A stretch of 64,000 nt of DNA from Fibrobacter intestinalis (GCF_900167415.1 NZ_FUWU01000010.1:1-64000), one strand, 5' to 3'. Positions 17,984-27,517 are shown, numbered from the stretch's first letter. The notes: generated by a model not told the origin, from the sequence alone. A program made the numbers and translations.

Positions 17984-19027
17984 CAGAAAACAACACGAAC
18001 CTCATCATGTATACAACGCAGGACGGCGTTACAAAAATTCAGGCGACGTTTGACAACGACACTGTTTGGCTGAGCCTTGACCAGATGGCGCAGTTGTTTC
18101 AGCGCGACAAATCTACGATTTCACGGCACATCAAAAACGTGTTCGATGAGGGCGAACTTGAGAAAAATCGAGTTGTTGCAAATTTTGCAACAACTGCCGC
18201 CGACGGAAAAAACTATCAGGTTGATTATTACAATCTCGACGTTATCATTTCCGTAGGCTACCGCGTGAAATCTTTGCGCGGAACACAGTTCAGAATCTGG
18301 GCGATGAATATTCTGAAAGAATATATGCAGAAAGGATTCGCCCTTGACGACGAACGCTTAAAGGAACTTGGCGGCGGAAATTATTTCGATGAGCTTCTGG
18401 CACGAATCCGCGACATTCGCTCAAGCGAAAAAGTATTCTGGCGCAAAGTCCTTGAGATTTATTCGACAAGCATCGATTACGACCCGTGCGCCGAAAGTTC
18501 CGTCAGATTTTTCAAGGAAGTGCAGAACAAAATGCACTGGGCGGCGCATAAGCACACCGCTGCGGAAATCATCTACGACCGGGCGGACGCGCAGAAACAG
18601 AACATGGGGCTTACAAGCTGGAGCGGCAGGCAGATAAAAAAGTCAGACGTGGAAATCGCAAAAAATTACCGTTTCCGAAACGGAACTTGACGCGCTGAAC
18701 AAGATTGTCGCCGCTTACCTCGACATTGCGGAAGTCCGCGCCCTAAACCATGAGCCGATGTATATGAAAGACTGGCTCGAAACAATCGACGATTATCTGA
18801 AAATGACGCGCCGCGAAATCCTCACGGCTGCCGGACGTATTTCCCACGAGAAAGCAATCGAAAAGGCGCATTCCGAATACGAAAAATACAAGGCAATCCA
18901 GCCGGAAACATTGTCCGCCGTGGAAACGCATTTTTTGAGCAACATAAGCGAACTGGAACACCGAGAGGAAAATGCGGTGAAGCGGAGAAACGGAGAAACG
19001 GAGACAAATCATGACAGAAGAAAATAA
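17980..19027 (+). pseudogene. Frameshifted RhuM-family gene
   Basis: RhuM-type protein (named for a Salmonella gene; frequent in type I R-M operons; role unsettled). The first frame gives 236 residues, including WLSLDQMAQLFQRDKSTISRHIKNVF, NLDVIISVGYRVKS and QFRIWAMNILKEYM. It stops at 18690 just after KKSDVEIAKNY. The family then continues in another frame from TVSETELDALNKIV to the stop at 19027. Comparison with the intact paralogue (DVTVAKNYLDEKQ) suggests that about 5 nt are missing near 18670. It overlaps hsdM by 4 nt and hsdS by 17 nt. A -1 slip at the A-rich run would not give the needed frame, so this looks like a real mutation. Confidence 0.85.
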
Positions 19028-20162
19028 AACATACCGCTTGGGAGAATTGATAGAACTCTGCGACGAACGCAACACCGCCGGAAAATACACGCTTGCCGAC
19101 GTGAAGGGAATTTCCACAGAAAAAACTTTTATTGACACGAAAGCGAATATGGACGGCGTTCCTCTTAATTCATATAAAATTATAAAGCCAGATGAATTTG
19201 CGTATGTTGCTGACACTTCCCGGCGTGGCGATAAAATTGCCCTCGCTTATAATGACGAAGAAAAAAACGTGCTTGTTTCCTCAATATATACTGTGTTCCG
19301 CGTGAGCCGCCCGAATGAAATCGATTCCGACTATCTTTTCATGTTCTTCAACCGCCCGGAGTTTGACCGCTATGCCCGCTTCAATTCGTGGGGAAGCGCG
19401 CGCGAAACATTTTCATGGGAAGATTTTTGCGACACGCCGATTACCCTTCCGCCGCTTGCCGCGCAGAAAAACGCCGTCGCTGTATACCGCGCGCTCAAAG
19501 AAAACCTCGCCGCTTACGAGCACGGCTTGCAGGACTTGAAACTCGTCTGCGACGGATTCATCGACCGGATAAAAAACGGCAGCCCGGAAATCAAAGACGT
19601 TGCTCACTTTTGCCTCGGCGACCTTGTGGAAGAAGTGGACGAACAGAACACCGCCGGGAAATACACACTTTCCGACGTGAAAGGAATTTCCACAGAAAAA
19701 AAATTCATCGAAACAAAAGCCGATATGAACGGAGTTTCATTGCAGTCTTATAAAATCGTAAAGTCCGATGAATTTGCGTATGTTGCCGACACTTCCCGGC
19801 GCGGTGATAAAATCGCCCTTGCTTACAATGACGGCGGCAATTCGCTGTTGATTTCATCGATTTACACGACATTCCGCGTAAGCCGCCCTGATGTGATTCT
19901 TTCGGAATATCTTTCGCTGTTTTTCAACCGCGCGGAATTCGACCGCTACGCGCGCTACTGCTCGTGGGGCTCGGCGCGTGAAACATTCGACTGGAATGAG
20001 ATGTGCGATGTGCAAATCCCCGTGCCGCCGCTTGACGTTCAGCAAAACATCGTGAACATCTACAAATGCTACATCGAACGCCAGCGCATTGCCGCCGCGC
20101 TCAAAGCACAAATCAAAGCCGCCTGCCCGGTTCTCGTCAAAGGCAGCTTGGAGTGGGAATAA
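19011..20162 (+). CDS. hsdS: Type I R-M specificity subunit with two near-identical target-recognition domains
   Basis: DNA-recognition subunit that directs the HsdM/HsdR complex. The 383-residue protein has two target-recognition domains (about residues 7-147 and 201-341). They are homologous along their full length, roughly three quarters identical by eye. Both contain GKYTLxDVKGISTEKxFI, EFAYVADTSRRGDKIALAYN and SWGSARETF. Helical spacers follow each (starting AAQKNAVAVYRAL and DVQQNIVNIYKCY). Most HsdS proteins have two different recognition domains; equal ones imply a bipartite target with inverted-repeat halves. It starts inside the end of the broken rhuM. Confidence 0.92.
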   Translation: MTEENKTYRLGELIELCDERNTAGKYTLADVKGISTEKTFIDTKANMDGVPLNSYKIIKPDEFAYVADTSRRGDKIALAYNDEEKNVLVSSIYTVFRVSRPNEIDSDYLFMFFNRPEFDRYARFNSWGSARETFSWEDFCDTPITLPPLAAQKNAVAVYRALKENLAAYEHGLQDLKLVCDGFIDRIKNGSPEIKDVAHFCLGDLVEEVDEQNTAGKYTLSDVKGISTEKKFIETKADMNGVSLQSYKIVKSDEFAYVADTSRRGDKIALAYNDGGNSLLISSIYTTFRVSRPDVILSEYLSLFFNRAEFDRYARYCSWGSARETFDWNEMCDVQIPVPPLDVQQNIVNIYKCYIERQRIAAALKAQIKAACPVLVKGSLEWE

Positions 20163-20184
20163 TTTTTTATAGGAGATAAGAAAG

Positions 20185-21096
20185 ATGAGTATAGAAAAAA
20201 TTCTGAAAAAAGTGATTTTAATTGTTAGTTGTTTATTTCTAATCCTTAGTGTAGTGCTTTTCTTTGTATTCCTATTTAATAGGAATTATTTCAATTCAAG
20301 TTTTCAACTTGATGTTGATTTGGCGGAGAAATTTGGAGCATTTTTCTCTGGATTGGTTGGCACTTCTGCTACGATAGCAGGTTCTTTGTTGGTTGTATTG
20401 GTATTTTTGTATCAAAATCAACAATTTAGAGTTTCCAAAATTGAAAATACATTTTATAAAATGGTCGATTATCATAGAGAAAATTTGAGAAACATGGAAT
20501 TTTCAACAAAAAATGAAACCTTTTCTGGGCAAAAAGCCTTTGTCAACTTCAAATTATATTTGTTCAAATGTCAAAATCTTGTTAAGCAGGCAAACCAAAA
20601 ACTAACTAATCAAGAAAGTGATAATCAAGGGCTGCCCAAAGAAGAAATATTGGACTTGAGTTTTATGATATTTTTCTTTGGAATTGATTTAAAATGGAAA
20701 TCGTTTTCTGACGAACTTTTGGCAAAATATAAAAAATATCCGCATCTATTAGATGAACTGTATAGACTTGCCCAGAAAGATTTTAATTTACCAAATCAAA
20801 CTGCATTAAGCACCTATTTTAGAAATTTATATAATGCTATATCCTTGATTGACGGTAATAATGATTTATCGCAAAAAGAAAAATACAATTATATAAAATC
20901 ATTGCGGGCGCAATTATCAAACAATGAACTTTGCCTTTTGTATTTCGACATTATGTCGCGTTATGGAACAAAGTGGAGGAAAAAACACCTTGTTGAAAAA
21001 TATAAATTCTTAAAAAATCTTCCTCCTAAATTTTGTAATGGATTTGAGCCAAAAGATGATTTTAAGTTGGAATATGAAAGTGAGGAATACAACTAA
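20185..21096 (+). CDS. Putative AbiC-like phage abortive-infection membrane protein
   Basis: The 303-residue protein has two N-terminal membrane helices (about residues 9-32 and 50-75), then a soluble helical domain. The segment FFSGLVGTSATIAGSLLVVL followed by YQNQQF, then YFRNLYNAISLID and KYNYIKSLRAQLSNNELCLL, match my recollection of the putative abortive-infection (AbiC/putAbiC) family. Members are thought to stop phage spread by harming the infected cell. AGGAGATAAG lies before the ATG. Its AT-rich codon use contrasts sharply with the R-M genes on both sides, suggesting a separate origin. It is 22 nt after hsdS and 30 nt before rhuM. Confidence 0.72.
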   Translation: MSIEKILKKVILIVSCLFLILSVVLFFVFLFNRNYFNSSFQLDVDLAEKFGAFFSGLVGTSATIAGSLLVVLVFLYQNQQFRVSKIENTFYKMVDYHRENLRNMEFSTKNETFSGQKAFVNFKLYLFKCQNLVKQANQKLTNQESDNQGLPKEEILDLSFMIFFFGIDLKWKSFSDELLAKYKKYPHLLDELYRLAQKDFNLPNQTALSTYFRNLYNAISLIDGNNDLSQKEKYNYIKSLRAQLSNNELCLLYFDIMSRYGTKWRKKHLVEKYKFLKNLPPKFCNGFEPKDDFKLEYESEEYN

Positions 21097-21126
21097 AGAA
21101 AAATTCGTTTAATAAGGAGGTACGCC

Positions 21127-22167
21127 ATGCACGACAAACCACAGGCAGCGCCGCTCAAGCAATTCAATTTTCTTCTCTACAAATCCGCGCAGGAAGAAGT
21201 GAGCGTGAATGCGCTTCTCAAGGACGACACCATCTGGCTTACGCAAAAGGCAATGGCGCAGCTGTTCGGCGTAGACAGAACGTCTATTGGAAAACATTTG
21301 AAAAACATTTTTGAAAGCGGCGAACTGGATGAAAAAGTGGTATGTGAAAAAATTGCACTACCCACTCAACACGGCGCAATAGAGGGGAAAATTCAAATTA
21401 ACGATGTTACTTTGTACAACCTCGACGCAATCATTTCCGTGGGCTACCGCGTGAACAGCCGCCGTGCGACGGCATTCCGAATCTGGGCGACGGGCGTTCT
21501 GCGCGAATACATCACCAAAGGTTTTGTGCTGGACGATGAGCGGCTCAAGCAGGGACAGAGTGCGTTCGGCAAGGATTATTTCCGCGAGCTTTTGGAGCGC
21601 ATCCGTTCCATCCGCGCAAGCGAGCGGCGAATCTGGCAGCAGATTACCGATATTTTTGCCGAATGCTCAATCGACTACGACAAGAACGCGCGGACGACCC
21701 ACGACTTTTATGCGATGGTCCAGAACAAATTCCACTATGCCATCACCGGAAGCACCGCCACAGAAATCATCTACAACTCCGCTGACAGGAACAAGGAGCA
21801 CATGGGGCTTGCCACGTGGAAGAACGCGCCGGACGGACGGATTTTGAAATCCGATGTTACGGTCGCCAAAAACTACCTCGATGAAAAGCAAATCCGCCGA
21901 CTGGAACGCGCGGTGACAGGATTTTTTGACTACATCGAAGACTTGATTGAGAATGAGACCGCGTTCACGATGGAGGAATTCGCCGAAAGCGTGAATGCGT
22001 TCCTGGAATTCCGCAGGTTCAAGATTCTTGACGGCAAGGGAAAAATCTCGAAGGAAGCCGCCGACAAGAAGGCGGAGGAAGAATATGCCGAATTCAACAA
22101 GCACCAGAAAATCACGAGCGACTTTGACAAGGCGGTAAAGAAAATGCTTGAAGAAAAAAAACGATAA
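21127..22167 (+). CDS. RhuM-family protein (intact)
   Basis: The 346-residue protein is a full-length relative of the broken gene at 17980-19027. It has an N-terminal winged-helix-like region (IWLTQKAMAQLFGVDRTSIG), a conserved core (NLDAIISVGYRVNSRRATAF, WATGVLREYI, RIRSIRASERRIWQQ), GSTATEIIYNSADR and KSDVTVAKNYLDEKQIRRLE, and a charged helical tail. These genes often sit inside type I R-M operons. DNA binding is inferred from the N-terminus; the exact role is unknown. AGGAGG precedes the ATG, and hsdR follows 11 nt later. Confidence 0.85.
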   Translation: MHDKPQAAPLKQFNFLLYKSAQEEVSVNALLKDDTIWLTQKAMAQLFGVDRTSIGKHLKNIFESGELDEKVVCEKIALPTQHGAIEGKIQINDVTLYNLDAIISVGYRVNSRRATAFRIWATGVLREYITKGFVLDDERLKQGQSAFGKDYFRELLERIRSIRASERRIWQQITDIFAECSIDYDKNARTTHDFYAMVQNKFHYAITGSTATEIIYNSADRNKEHMGLATWKNAPDGRILKSDVTVAKNYLDEKQIRRLERAVTGFFDYIEDLIENETAFTMEEFAESVNAFLEFRRFKILDGKGKISKEAADKKAEEEYAEFNKHQKITSDFDKAVKKMLEEKKR

Positions 22168-22178
22168 GGACGGAATCT

Positions 22179-25100
22179 ATGCAGAAACCGAACAACCACC
22201 ACGGTCGCTTTTGCGAGTCCGATTTTGAGGCCGCATTCATTTCTTTTTTGGAACGCGCGGGCTGGACGTATTGCGCCGGGAACGACATTGCGCGTGAAAG
22301 TCCGCGGGACGTGCTTGCGCTCGGCGACTTGGCTGATTTTCTCTTGCGGACGAGCCCGGATCTTTCGGCGGAGGAAATTGGCGCGCTGTGCGACACGGTG
22401 CGGCTTGCCGGCGCGGAAAGCGACTTTGCGGTGCTGCACAAAGTGTATGGCTGGATGGTGAACGGCATCCAGTTCACGCCGAAAAACGGACGTGCAAAAA
22501 TGATTTCGCTCATCGACTTTGAAACGCCTGAAAACAACACGTTCTGCGTGACAAATCAGTTTTCCGTGGACTATGTGAACAACGGCCAGACAAAAACGCG
22601 CCGTCCCGACATTCTGCTTTTTGTGAACGGGCTTCCGCTGTGCATTTTGGAACTGAAAAATCCCGCCGATGCGAACGCGACAATCCACGACGCGTGGGAG
22701 CAGATTTATTTCCGTTACTGGCGCGACATTCCGCACCTGCTGCATTTTTGCCCGCTCGCCTGCATTTCCGACGGAGCAAAGACGCGGCTTGGAACGGTGC
22801 GCACGCCCTACGAGCATTTTTACGCATGGCGGCGCGTAAACGACGGCGACAAGATTTCCACCTCGCCTTTTGACGAAGTGCAGACGATGGTGGACGGCGT
22901 GTATGCGCCCGCGCGATTCCTTGAGATTTTCCGCGACTACATTTATTTTCAGGACTCCGAATACGACCGCGACGAGTTTGAAATCGTGTGCCGCTACCCG
23001 CAGTTTTTTGCCGCGCGTCTTTTGAAAAAGAGCATCATCAAATCGGTGCATGAAAAGTCCGGCAAGGGCGGAACGTATTTCGGTGCGACCGGCTGCGGAA
23101 AAACATACACGATGGCATTTTTGGCGCGGCAGCTTTCGCTCCGTTGCGCAGAGCAAATCGGTTCGCCCACGGTCATCATGATTGTGGACCGCGACGACTT
23201 GCAGAAGCAGGGCGCACAGCTTTTTACCAAAAGCATGGAATTTTTAGGTCTTGGAGAAGTGCGCGTGGTGCCGACGCGGAACATTCTGCGTGAGGAACTG
23301 GGCGCACGGCAAAGCGGCGGTTTTTATATCTGCACGATTCAAAAATTCTGCGACCGCACCGACGACCCCATCGGGCTTATCAACGACCGCGCGAACATCA
23401 TCTGTTTTTCCGACGAGGCGCACCGCACCCAGCTTGAAAACGCAAAGCGCATCAAGTTTTCAGGCGACAACAGCGAGAACATGAAGGCGCTTCTTTCAAA
23501 GCCCTATGCCGCAGTTTTGCGCGACGCGCTTCCGCACGCGACATTCGTCGGCTTTACCGGCACGCCGATTGCGGAAACCTACCAGACGTTCGGCGAGGAA
23601 ATCGACCGCTACACGATGGACCAGGCGGTTGCGGACGGGCTGACCGTTCCCATCAAATATCATCCGCGCATTGCAAAAGTCCTGCTCGACACGGAAAAAG
23701 TCCGCCTCATTGAGCAGTATTACGGAAAGTGCGCCGAGGACGGTTCCACAAAAGAGGACATTGAGGCAAGCAAAAAAGCGATGAGTTCCATGGAAGTGAT
23801 TTTGGGCGAACGCTCGCGCCTTGAGCGGCTCGCCGTTGACATCCACGACCACTTCACCGCCGCGTGTGAAAACGACCCGGAGCGCGTCCAAAAAGCGATG
23901 GTTGTTTCTTCCAAGCGCGAGACGGCGTTCGACCTTCTGTGCATTTTCCGTGAGAAATATCCTGAATGGTTCGAGGAGAAAAAGATTCCCGACGGCGTTC
24001 AGGCAACGGACGAGGAGCTGAAAAAACTTCCGCGCGTGCCTGCAATCGCGATGGTGGCAAGCGTGGGCAAAAACGACCGGGCGGAAATGTATGAATATCT
24101 GGGCGGTGTAAAGAACGATTCGCGCTCCGACAAACTGGCGGCGGCGTTCAAAATGGAAAAATCGAACTTCCGAATCGTCATTGTCGTGGATATGTGGATT
24201 ACCGGATTCGATGTGCCGTGCCTCACGTTCCTTTACAACGACAAGCCACTTCAAAAGCACACGCTCATCCAGACAATCAGCCGCGTGAACCGCAAGTTTC
24301 TCGGAAAGGACTACGGCTTTATCATCGATTACATCGGAATCCGCGACAATATGCGCGAGGCGATGAAAATTTACGGCGGCGGAAATTCGATTGCGCCCAC
24401 CGAAGACGACGTGGCACAGGCGACGGAAGTGTTTCGCGAGGAGCTTTCGATTCTCATCGACTTGTTTGAAGGATTCGACCTTGCGCCGTTCTTGAATCCT
24501 GACGCAGACCCGGCGGAACGCTATTCGCTTTTGTGCAGTGCGGCAGAATTCGTATTCAATTCGATTTCCGTGCTGAACGCAAAGCGGAACGGCGGAAAGG
24601 ACATCGCGAAAGTTTCGTTCAAAACGTATTTTTTGGAAACGGTGAAGCGGATGCGGCTTGCCTACGATGTCTGCCAGCCGTCCGGCGGCTTGGGCGAAGA
24701 AGAAAATGCGCTTGCCCAGTGCTTTATGGCAATCGCGGGATTTGTGCGCAAGCGCAGCGGAACCGATGCGCCCGACACCGACGTGATGAACCGCGCTGTT
24801 TCAAAAATGGTGGAGGAGGCGCTCAAATACAGCAAGGTGGAAAGCGTCCTTGAAAACGGCGAAGCGGAAGACTTGTTCAGCCCGGAATTCATCGAGCGGC
24901 TTTCCGACATAAAAATGCCCGCCACAAAACTGGAGCTGCTCGTAAAACTTCTGCGCCGCCAGATTGCCGAATACAAAAAGACGAATCTTGCCGCCGCAAA
25001 AAAATACCAGGAAATGCTTGAGCAAACAATCACCCTGTATCACGAGCGGCGCAAGCATTTGAGCGAGGAAGAAGCCGGCACAACGCAGGAAGAGGCTTCC

Positions 25101-25502
25101 GAAGAAATCATTCGGAACGCGACAAAACAGGCGCTACGGATTCTAAGCGAATTGCAGGAAGACCGCGAGAGTTTCCGCAAGATGGGACTGACGTTCGAGG
25201 AAAAGGCGTTCTATGATATTCTGATTGATTTGCGCAACGAGCACGACTTTGAATACGGCACAGACGAGATTTGCGACGGCATTCTCGTGAACAAAAAGTG
25301 CCTCGCGCTCGCCAAAAAAGTGAAGGAAATCATCGATGCAAAATCCTCGTTCGCCGACTGGCTCAACAACCAGAACGTCCGCGACCAGCTCAAATTCGAC
25401 ATCAAAATCTGCCTCGTAAAAAACGGCTACCCGCCAAAATACAGCCCGGAAGTCTTCCGCCAAATGATGGAGCAGGTGGAGAATTTCAAGGAGAACGAGT
25501 GA
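22179..25502 (+). CDS. hsdR: Type I restriction-modification endonuclease/translocase subunit
   Basis: ATP-driven DNA translocase and nuclease of the type I complex. The 1107-residue protein has an N-terminal PD-(D/E)XK nuclease with RRPDILLFVNGLPLCILELK (residues ~144-163). SF2 helicase domains follow, with Walker A FGATGCGKTYTM (about residue 302), the SDEAHR box (about residue 412) and FVGFTGTPI. A C-terminal helical region should bind HsdM/HsdS. All key motifs look intact. The stop lies 6 nt before the right 156-bp repeat. Confidence 0.96.
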   Translation: MQKPNNHHGRFCESDFEAAFISFLERAGWTYCAGNDIARESPRDVLALGDLADFLLRTSPDLSAEEIGALCDTVRLAGAESDFAVLHKVYGWMVNGIQFTPKNGRAKMISLIDFETPENNTFCVTNQFSVDYVNNGQTKTRRPDILLFVNGLPLCILELKNPADANATIHDAWEQIYFRYWRDIPHLLHFCPLACISDGAKTRLGTVRTPYEHFYAWRRVNDGDKISTSPFDEVQTMVDGVYAPARFLEIFRDYIYFQDSEYDRDEFEIVCRYPQFFAARLLKKSIIKSVHEKSGKGGTYFGATGCGKTYTMAFLARQLSLRCAEQIGSPTVIMIVDRDDLQKQGAQLFTKSMEFLGLGEVRVVPTRNILREELGARQSGGFYICTIQKFCDRTDDPIGLINDRANIICFSDEAHRTQLENAKRIKFSGDNSENMKALLSKPYAAVLRDALPHATFVGFTGTPIAETYQTFGEEIDRYTMDQAVADGLTVPIKYHPRIAKVLLDTEKVRLIEQYYGKCAEDGSTKEDIEASKKAMSSMEVILGERSRLERLAVDIHDHFTAACENDPERVQKAMVVSSKRETAFDLLCIFREKYPEWFEEKKIPDGVQATDEELKKLPRVPAIAMVASVGKNDRAEMYEYLGGVKNDSRSDKLAAAFKMEKSNFRIVIVVDMWITGFDVPCLTFLYNDKPLQKHTLIQTISRVNRKFLGKDYGFIIDYIGIRDNMREAMKIYGGGNSIAPTEDDVAQATEVFREELSILIDLFEGFDLAPFLNPDADPAERYSLLCSAAEFVFNSISVLNAKRNGGKDIAKVSFKTYFLETVKRMRLAYDVCQPSGGLGEEENALAQCFMAIAGFVRKRSGTDAPDTDVMNRAVSKMVEEALKYSKVESVLENGEAEDLFSPEFIERLSDIKMPATKLELLVKLLRRQIAEYKKTNLAAAKKYQEMLEQTITLYHERRKHLSEEEAGTTQEEASEEIIRNATKQALRILSELQEDRESFRKMGLTFEEKAFYDILIDLRNEHDFEYGTDEICDGILVNKKCLALAKKVKEIIDAKSSFADWLNNQNVRDQLKFDIKICLVKNGYPPKYSPEVFRQMMEQVENFKENE

Positions 25503-25508
25503 TTGGTT

Positions 25509-25664
25509 GCCCATCCTAAAACCCGATTTGACCGATAAGCGGTAAAAAAACGGCAGCGACTATCGGCTTATTTCGCAGGCATCATCTTGTCGTTGCGAAG
25601 CAGCGAGCGCAGAACCTGACTTGCGCCTATCGCCCGCTTTCTCCAAAGTCTAGAAAGGGAATCA
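25509..25664. repeat. Right 156-bp direct repeat (native sulfatase 3' end)
   Basis: Perfect copy of 16063-16218. It spans the final codons of the sulfatase gene (stop at 25568-25570) and its 3' flank, including CCGATA (25532) pairing with TATCGG (25561) around a T7 run. This copy is continuous with the rest of the sulfatase gene and so represents the gene's own end. Confidence 0.95.
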
Positions 25665-27517
25665 TTTGTTCGAGAAAAAATGTAGTCCTTGCCTACGAAT
25701 ACATCGTCATTATCCAACCCGCCCGTAATCACAGAATCCCGAAAGCCCAAGTAATAAGCGTTCTGCGTGTAAAAAAGCGAAGGCTGTTCTGCCGGGCGTT
25801 CTTCGGCGAGCAAGTCATAGCCCCAAAAATGGCTTGGAGCGCGAACCTGCGAAAGATCCAGAATCGTCGGTCCCAAATCGAGTTGGGAAGCGACATCTTC
25901 ACGAATGTTCAAACCTTGCACCAAAAGCGAATCCGCCGAAAAAATACCGATAAAAATTTGCGACGCGGCGACTCCCAGCGGTTGCGGAACGCGATAATCC
26001 ACGGAATCCACCGGCGTATCGTGATCGCCGACGATAATGACCACCGTTCTTTCTAAATCTTCCCGTTTGGAAAGCGCATCCAAAAAACGCCCGAGCTGGA
26101 TATCTGTATAGCGCAGCGCAGTGCGATAGCGTTTCATCGCATCGTCCGATTTCTCGGCAAAAGCTTCGGGGTAATTGCGAAATGGGATATGAGTCGCAAT
26201 CGTATTGAATATCAAAAGCCAATTCTTGTCTGTCGGCAATTTTTCCAGAGTTTGAATCGCCTTGTCGGCACCCAGACTATCCATCGATCCTGCAATCTCC
26301 GGATCCGAAAGCGATTCCCACGAATCAAAAAATCTTTCCACAAAAGGCAACGTGTGATCGAAAATCGGATTGGAAATCGTCACATAAGCCCGCGTGTAAT
26401 CCGTCAGATATTCCGGAAATCCCTTGAAATGATTGGACGCATAAAAGCTCGGCAAATCTCGATTGGGATGCGAAGGAAAACCGAGGTAAGTCGCCATGGT
26501 TCCCCGCACCGTCGGATAGCTCCCGCTAAACGCATTTTTAAACCAAAGCGTGCCGCCATGCGAAAAATACCCGCCGTTCGCCAGCTTCCAAATGTGAGGA
26601 GCCAAAGTCGTATCGCCTTCGAGCATCTGGTTGAAAATCCGGCCTTTAAAAGATTCGCCGAAAATAAAAACGATGTTGTAGGGATGCGTAGCTTTAAAAG
26701 TTCCCGAAAATTCCTTGCGAAATCCCGGATAGTCCGCATCCACACGATTTTCCGCAAACGACCGCGGCAAGAACGCGTCTAAATCCGCAATTCGCTCCGG
26801 CGTCACCTTATAATTGTCCCGCACAAATTCAAAAGTCTCTTCGGCGGCAATATGCAAAATCGGAGCGGTAATCGTGTGCTTTCCCAACGTGAATCGCATA
26901 TCGACAGGAAATTGGACAAGGGGAATTGTCTTCACGCCCCGCGTGCCCGCCAAAAACAAAACCAGCGGAATCACCGAAAGCACAAGTCCCGAAACCAGCA
27001 TGGCTATCGGCAGCTTTTTGCTGAAAACCAGGCGTGTGGAAATTCCAGCCTTCTTCTTTTTTCGATTCCGGAGCGTCCAAAAAATGCAAAAGGCAGTCGC
27101 CGCCGCTATCGTTATAAAAAGAGCGGACAAATACAGAACCGTTCCCGGTTCACCTCCCAAAGTCGATGTCGTCGTGGAATCCGAAATGTTCGAAAAATGA
27201 AAATAGGTACGAATGTAAGAATAAGAAAGGCGCTGGTGCGTCCAGCGGAACACTTCATAATCCACAATCGCAAAGAAGAAATAGAAAACGTAAAAAACGG
27301 ACAGGGCGCGCGGAGCCTTGGCAAAAGCGAAAAGAGCGGAAAGGACGAGTATCGCGCCGTAGGTCATGGAAAATTGCCAAAGCATTTTCCCCGAAAACAT
27401 TTCCAGCATGGAAAGCCCGAGCGGATCAGGCAGCGCATAGAAAAGGACAAACAGAACTGTCTGCAAAAGAAAGGCGAAACTCGTGATAAGAACAAACGGA
27501 TTTTTGAATAGAGGCAT
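25568..27517 (-). CDS. LtaS-type membrane sulfatase (phosphoglycerol-transferase family)
   Basis: The 649-residue inner-membrane protein has five predicted N-terminal helices (residues ~1-190), then an extracytoplasmic alkaline-phosphatase-fold domain. The metal/nucleophile motifs are FIFGESF (about residue 283), SGSYPTVRGTMATYLG (nucleophile Thr about residue 335), FNTIATHIPF and VVIIVGDHD. LtaS relatives move phosphoglycerol or phosphoethanolamine from lipids to glycans; in a Gram-negative, cell-envelope glycan modification is likely. It is directly adjacent to the glycosyltransferase gene (stop at 27518, this start at 27517) with GGGG upstream, so the two form an operon. Its 3' end is the site duplicated around the R-M island. 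Confidence 0.88.
   Translation of the reverse strand: MPLFKNPFVLITSFAFLLQTVLFVLFYALPDPLGLSMLEMFSGKMLWQFSMTYGAILVLSALFAFAKAPRALSVFYVFYFFFAIVDYEVFRWTHQRLSYSYIRTYFHFSNISDSTTTSTLGGEPGTVLYLSALFITIAAATAFCIFWTLRNRKKKKAGISTRLVFSKKLPIAMLVSGLVLSVIPLVLFLAGTRGVKTIPLVQFPVDMRFTLGKHTITAPILHIAAEETFEFVRDNYKVTPERIADLDAFLPRSFAENRVDADYPGFRKEFSGTFKATHPYNIVFIFGESFKGRIFNQMLEGDTTLAPHIWKLANGGYFSHGGTLWFKNAFSGSYPTVRGTMATYLGFPSHPNRDLPSFYASNHFKGFPEYLTDYTRAYVTISNPIFDHTLPFVERFFDSWESLSDPEIAGSMDSLGADKAIQTLEKLPTDKNWLLIFNTIATHIPFRNYPEAFAEKSDDAMKRYRTALRYTDIQLGRFLDALSKREDLERTVVIIVGDHDTPVDSVDYRVPQPLGVAASQIFIGIFSADSLLVQGLNIREDVASQLDLGPTILDLSQVRAPSHFWGYDLLAEERPAEQPSLFYTQNAYYLGFRDSVITGGLDNDDVFVGKDYIFSRTNDSLSRLWRKRAIGASQVLRSLLRNDKMMPAK

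Larger units (their letters stand above)
16063..25664. mobile_element. Type I restriction-modification / Abi island between 156-bp direct repeats
   Basis: Six plus-strand genes (hsdM, broken rhuM, hsdS, AbiC-like, rhuM, hsdR) lie between two perfect direct repeats. The R-M genes are rich in GCG/CGC codons compared with the flanking minus-strand genes, while the AbiC-like gene is clearly AT-rich, so at least two sources are likely. No integrase, transposase or resolvase is encoded. Recombination between the repeats would delete exactly one repeat plus the cargo and restore a simple sulfatase-to-exporter junction. The insertion mechanism is not known. Confidence 0.75.

Noticed and set aside
18660-18695. 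Programmed ribosomal frameshift joining the two rhuM frames
   Set aside because: The A-rich run could allow a -1 slip, but the second half lies in the +1/-2 frame. Comparison with the intact paralogue fits a simple loss of about 5 nt.
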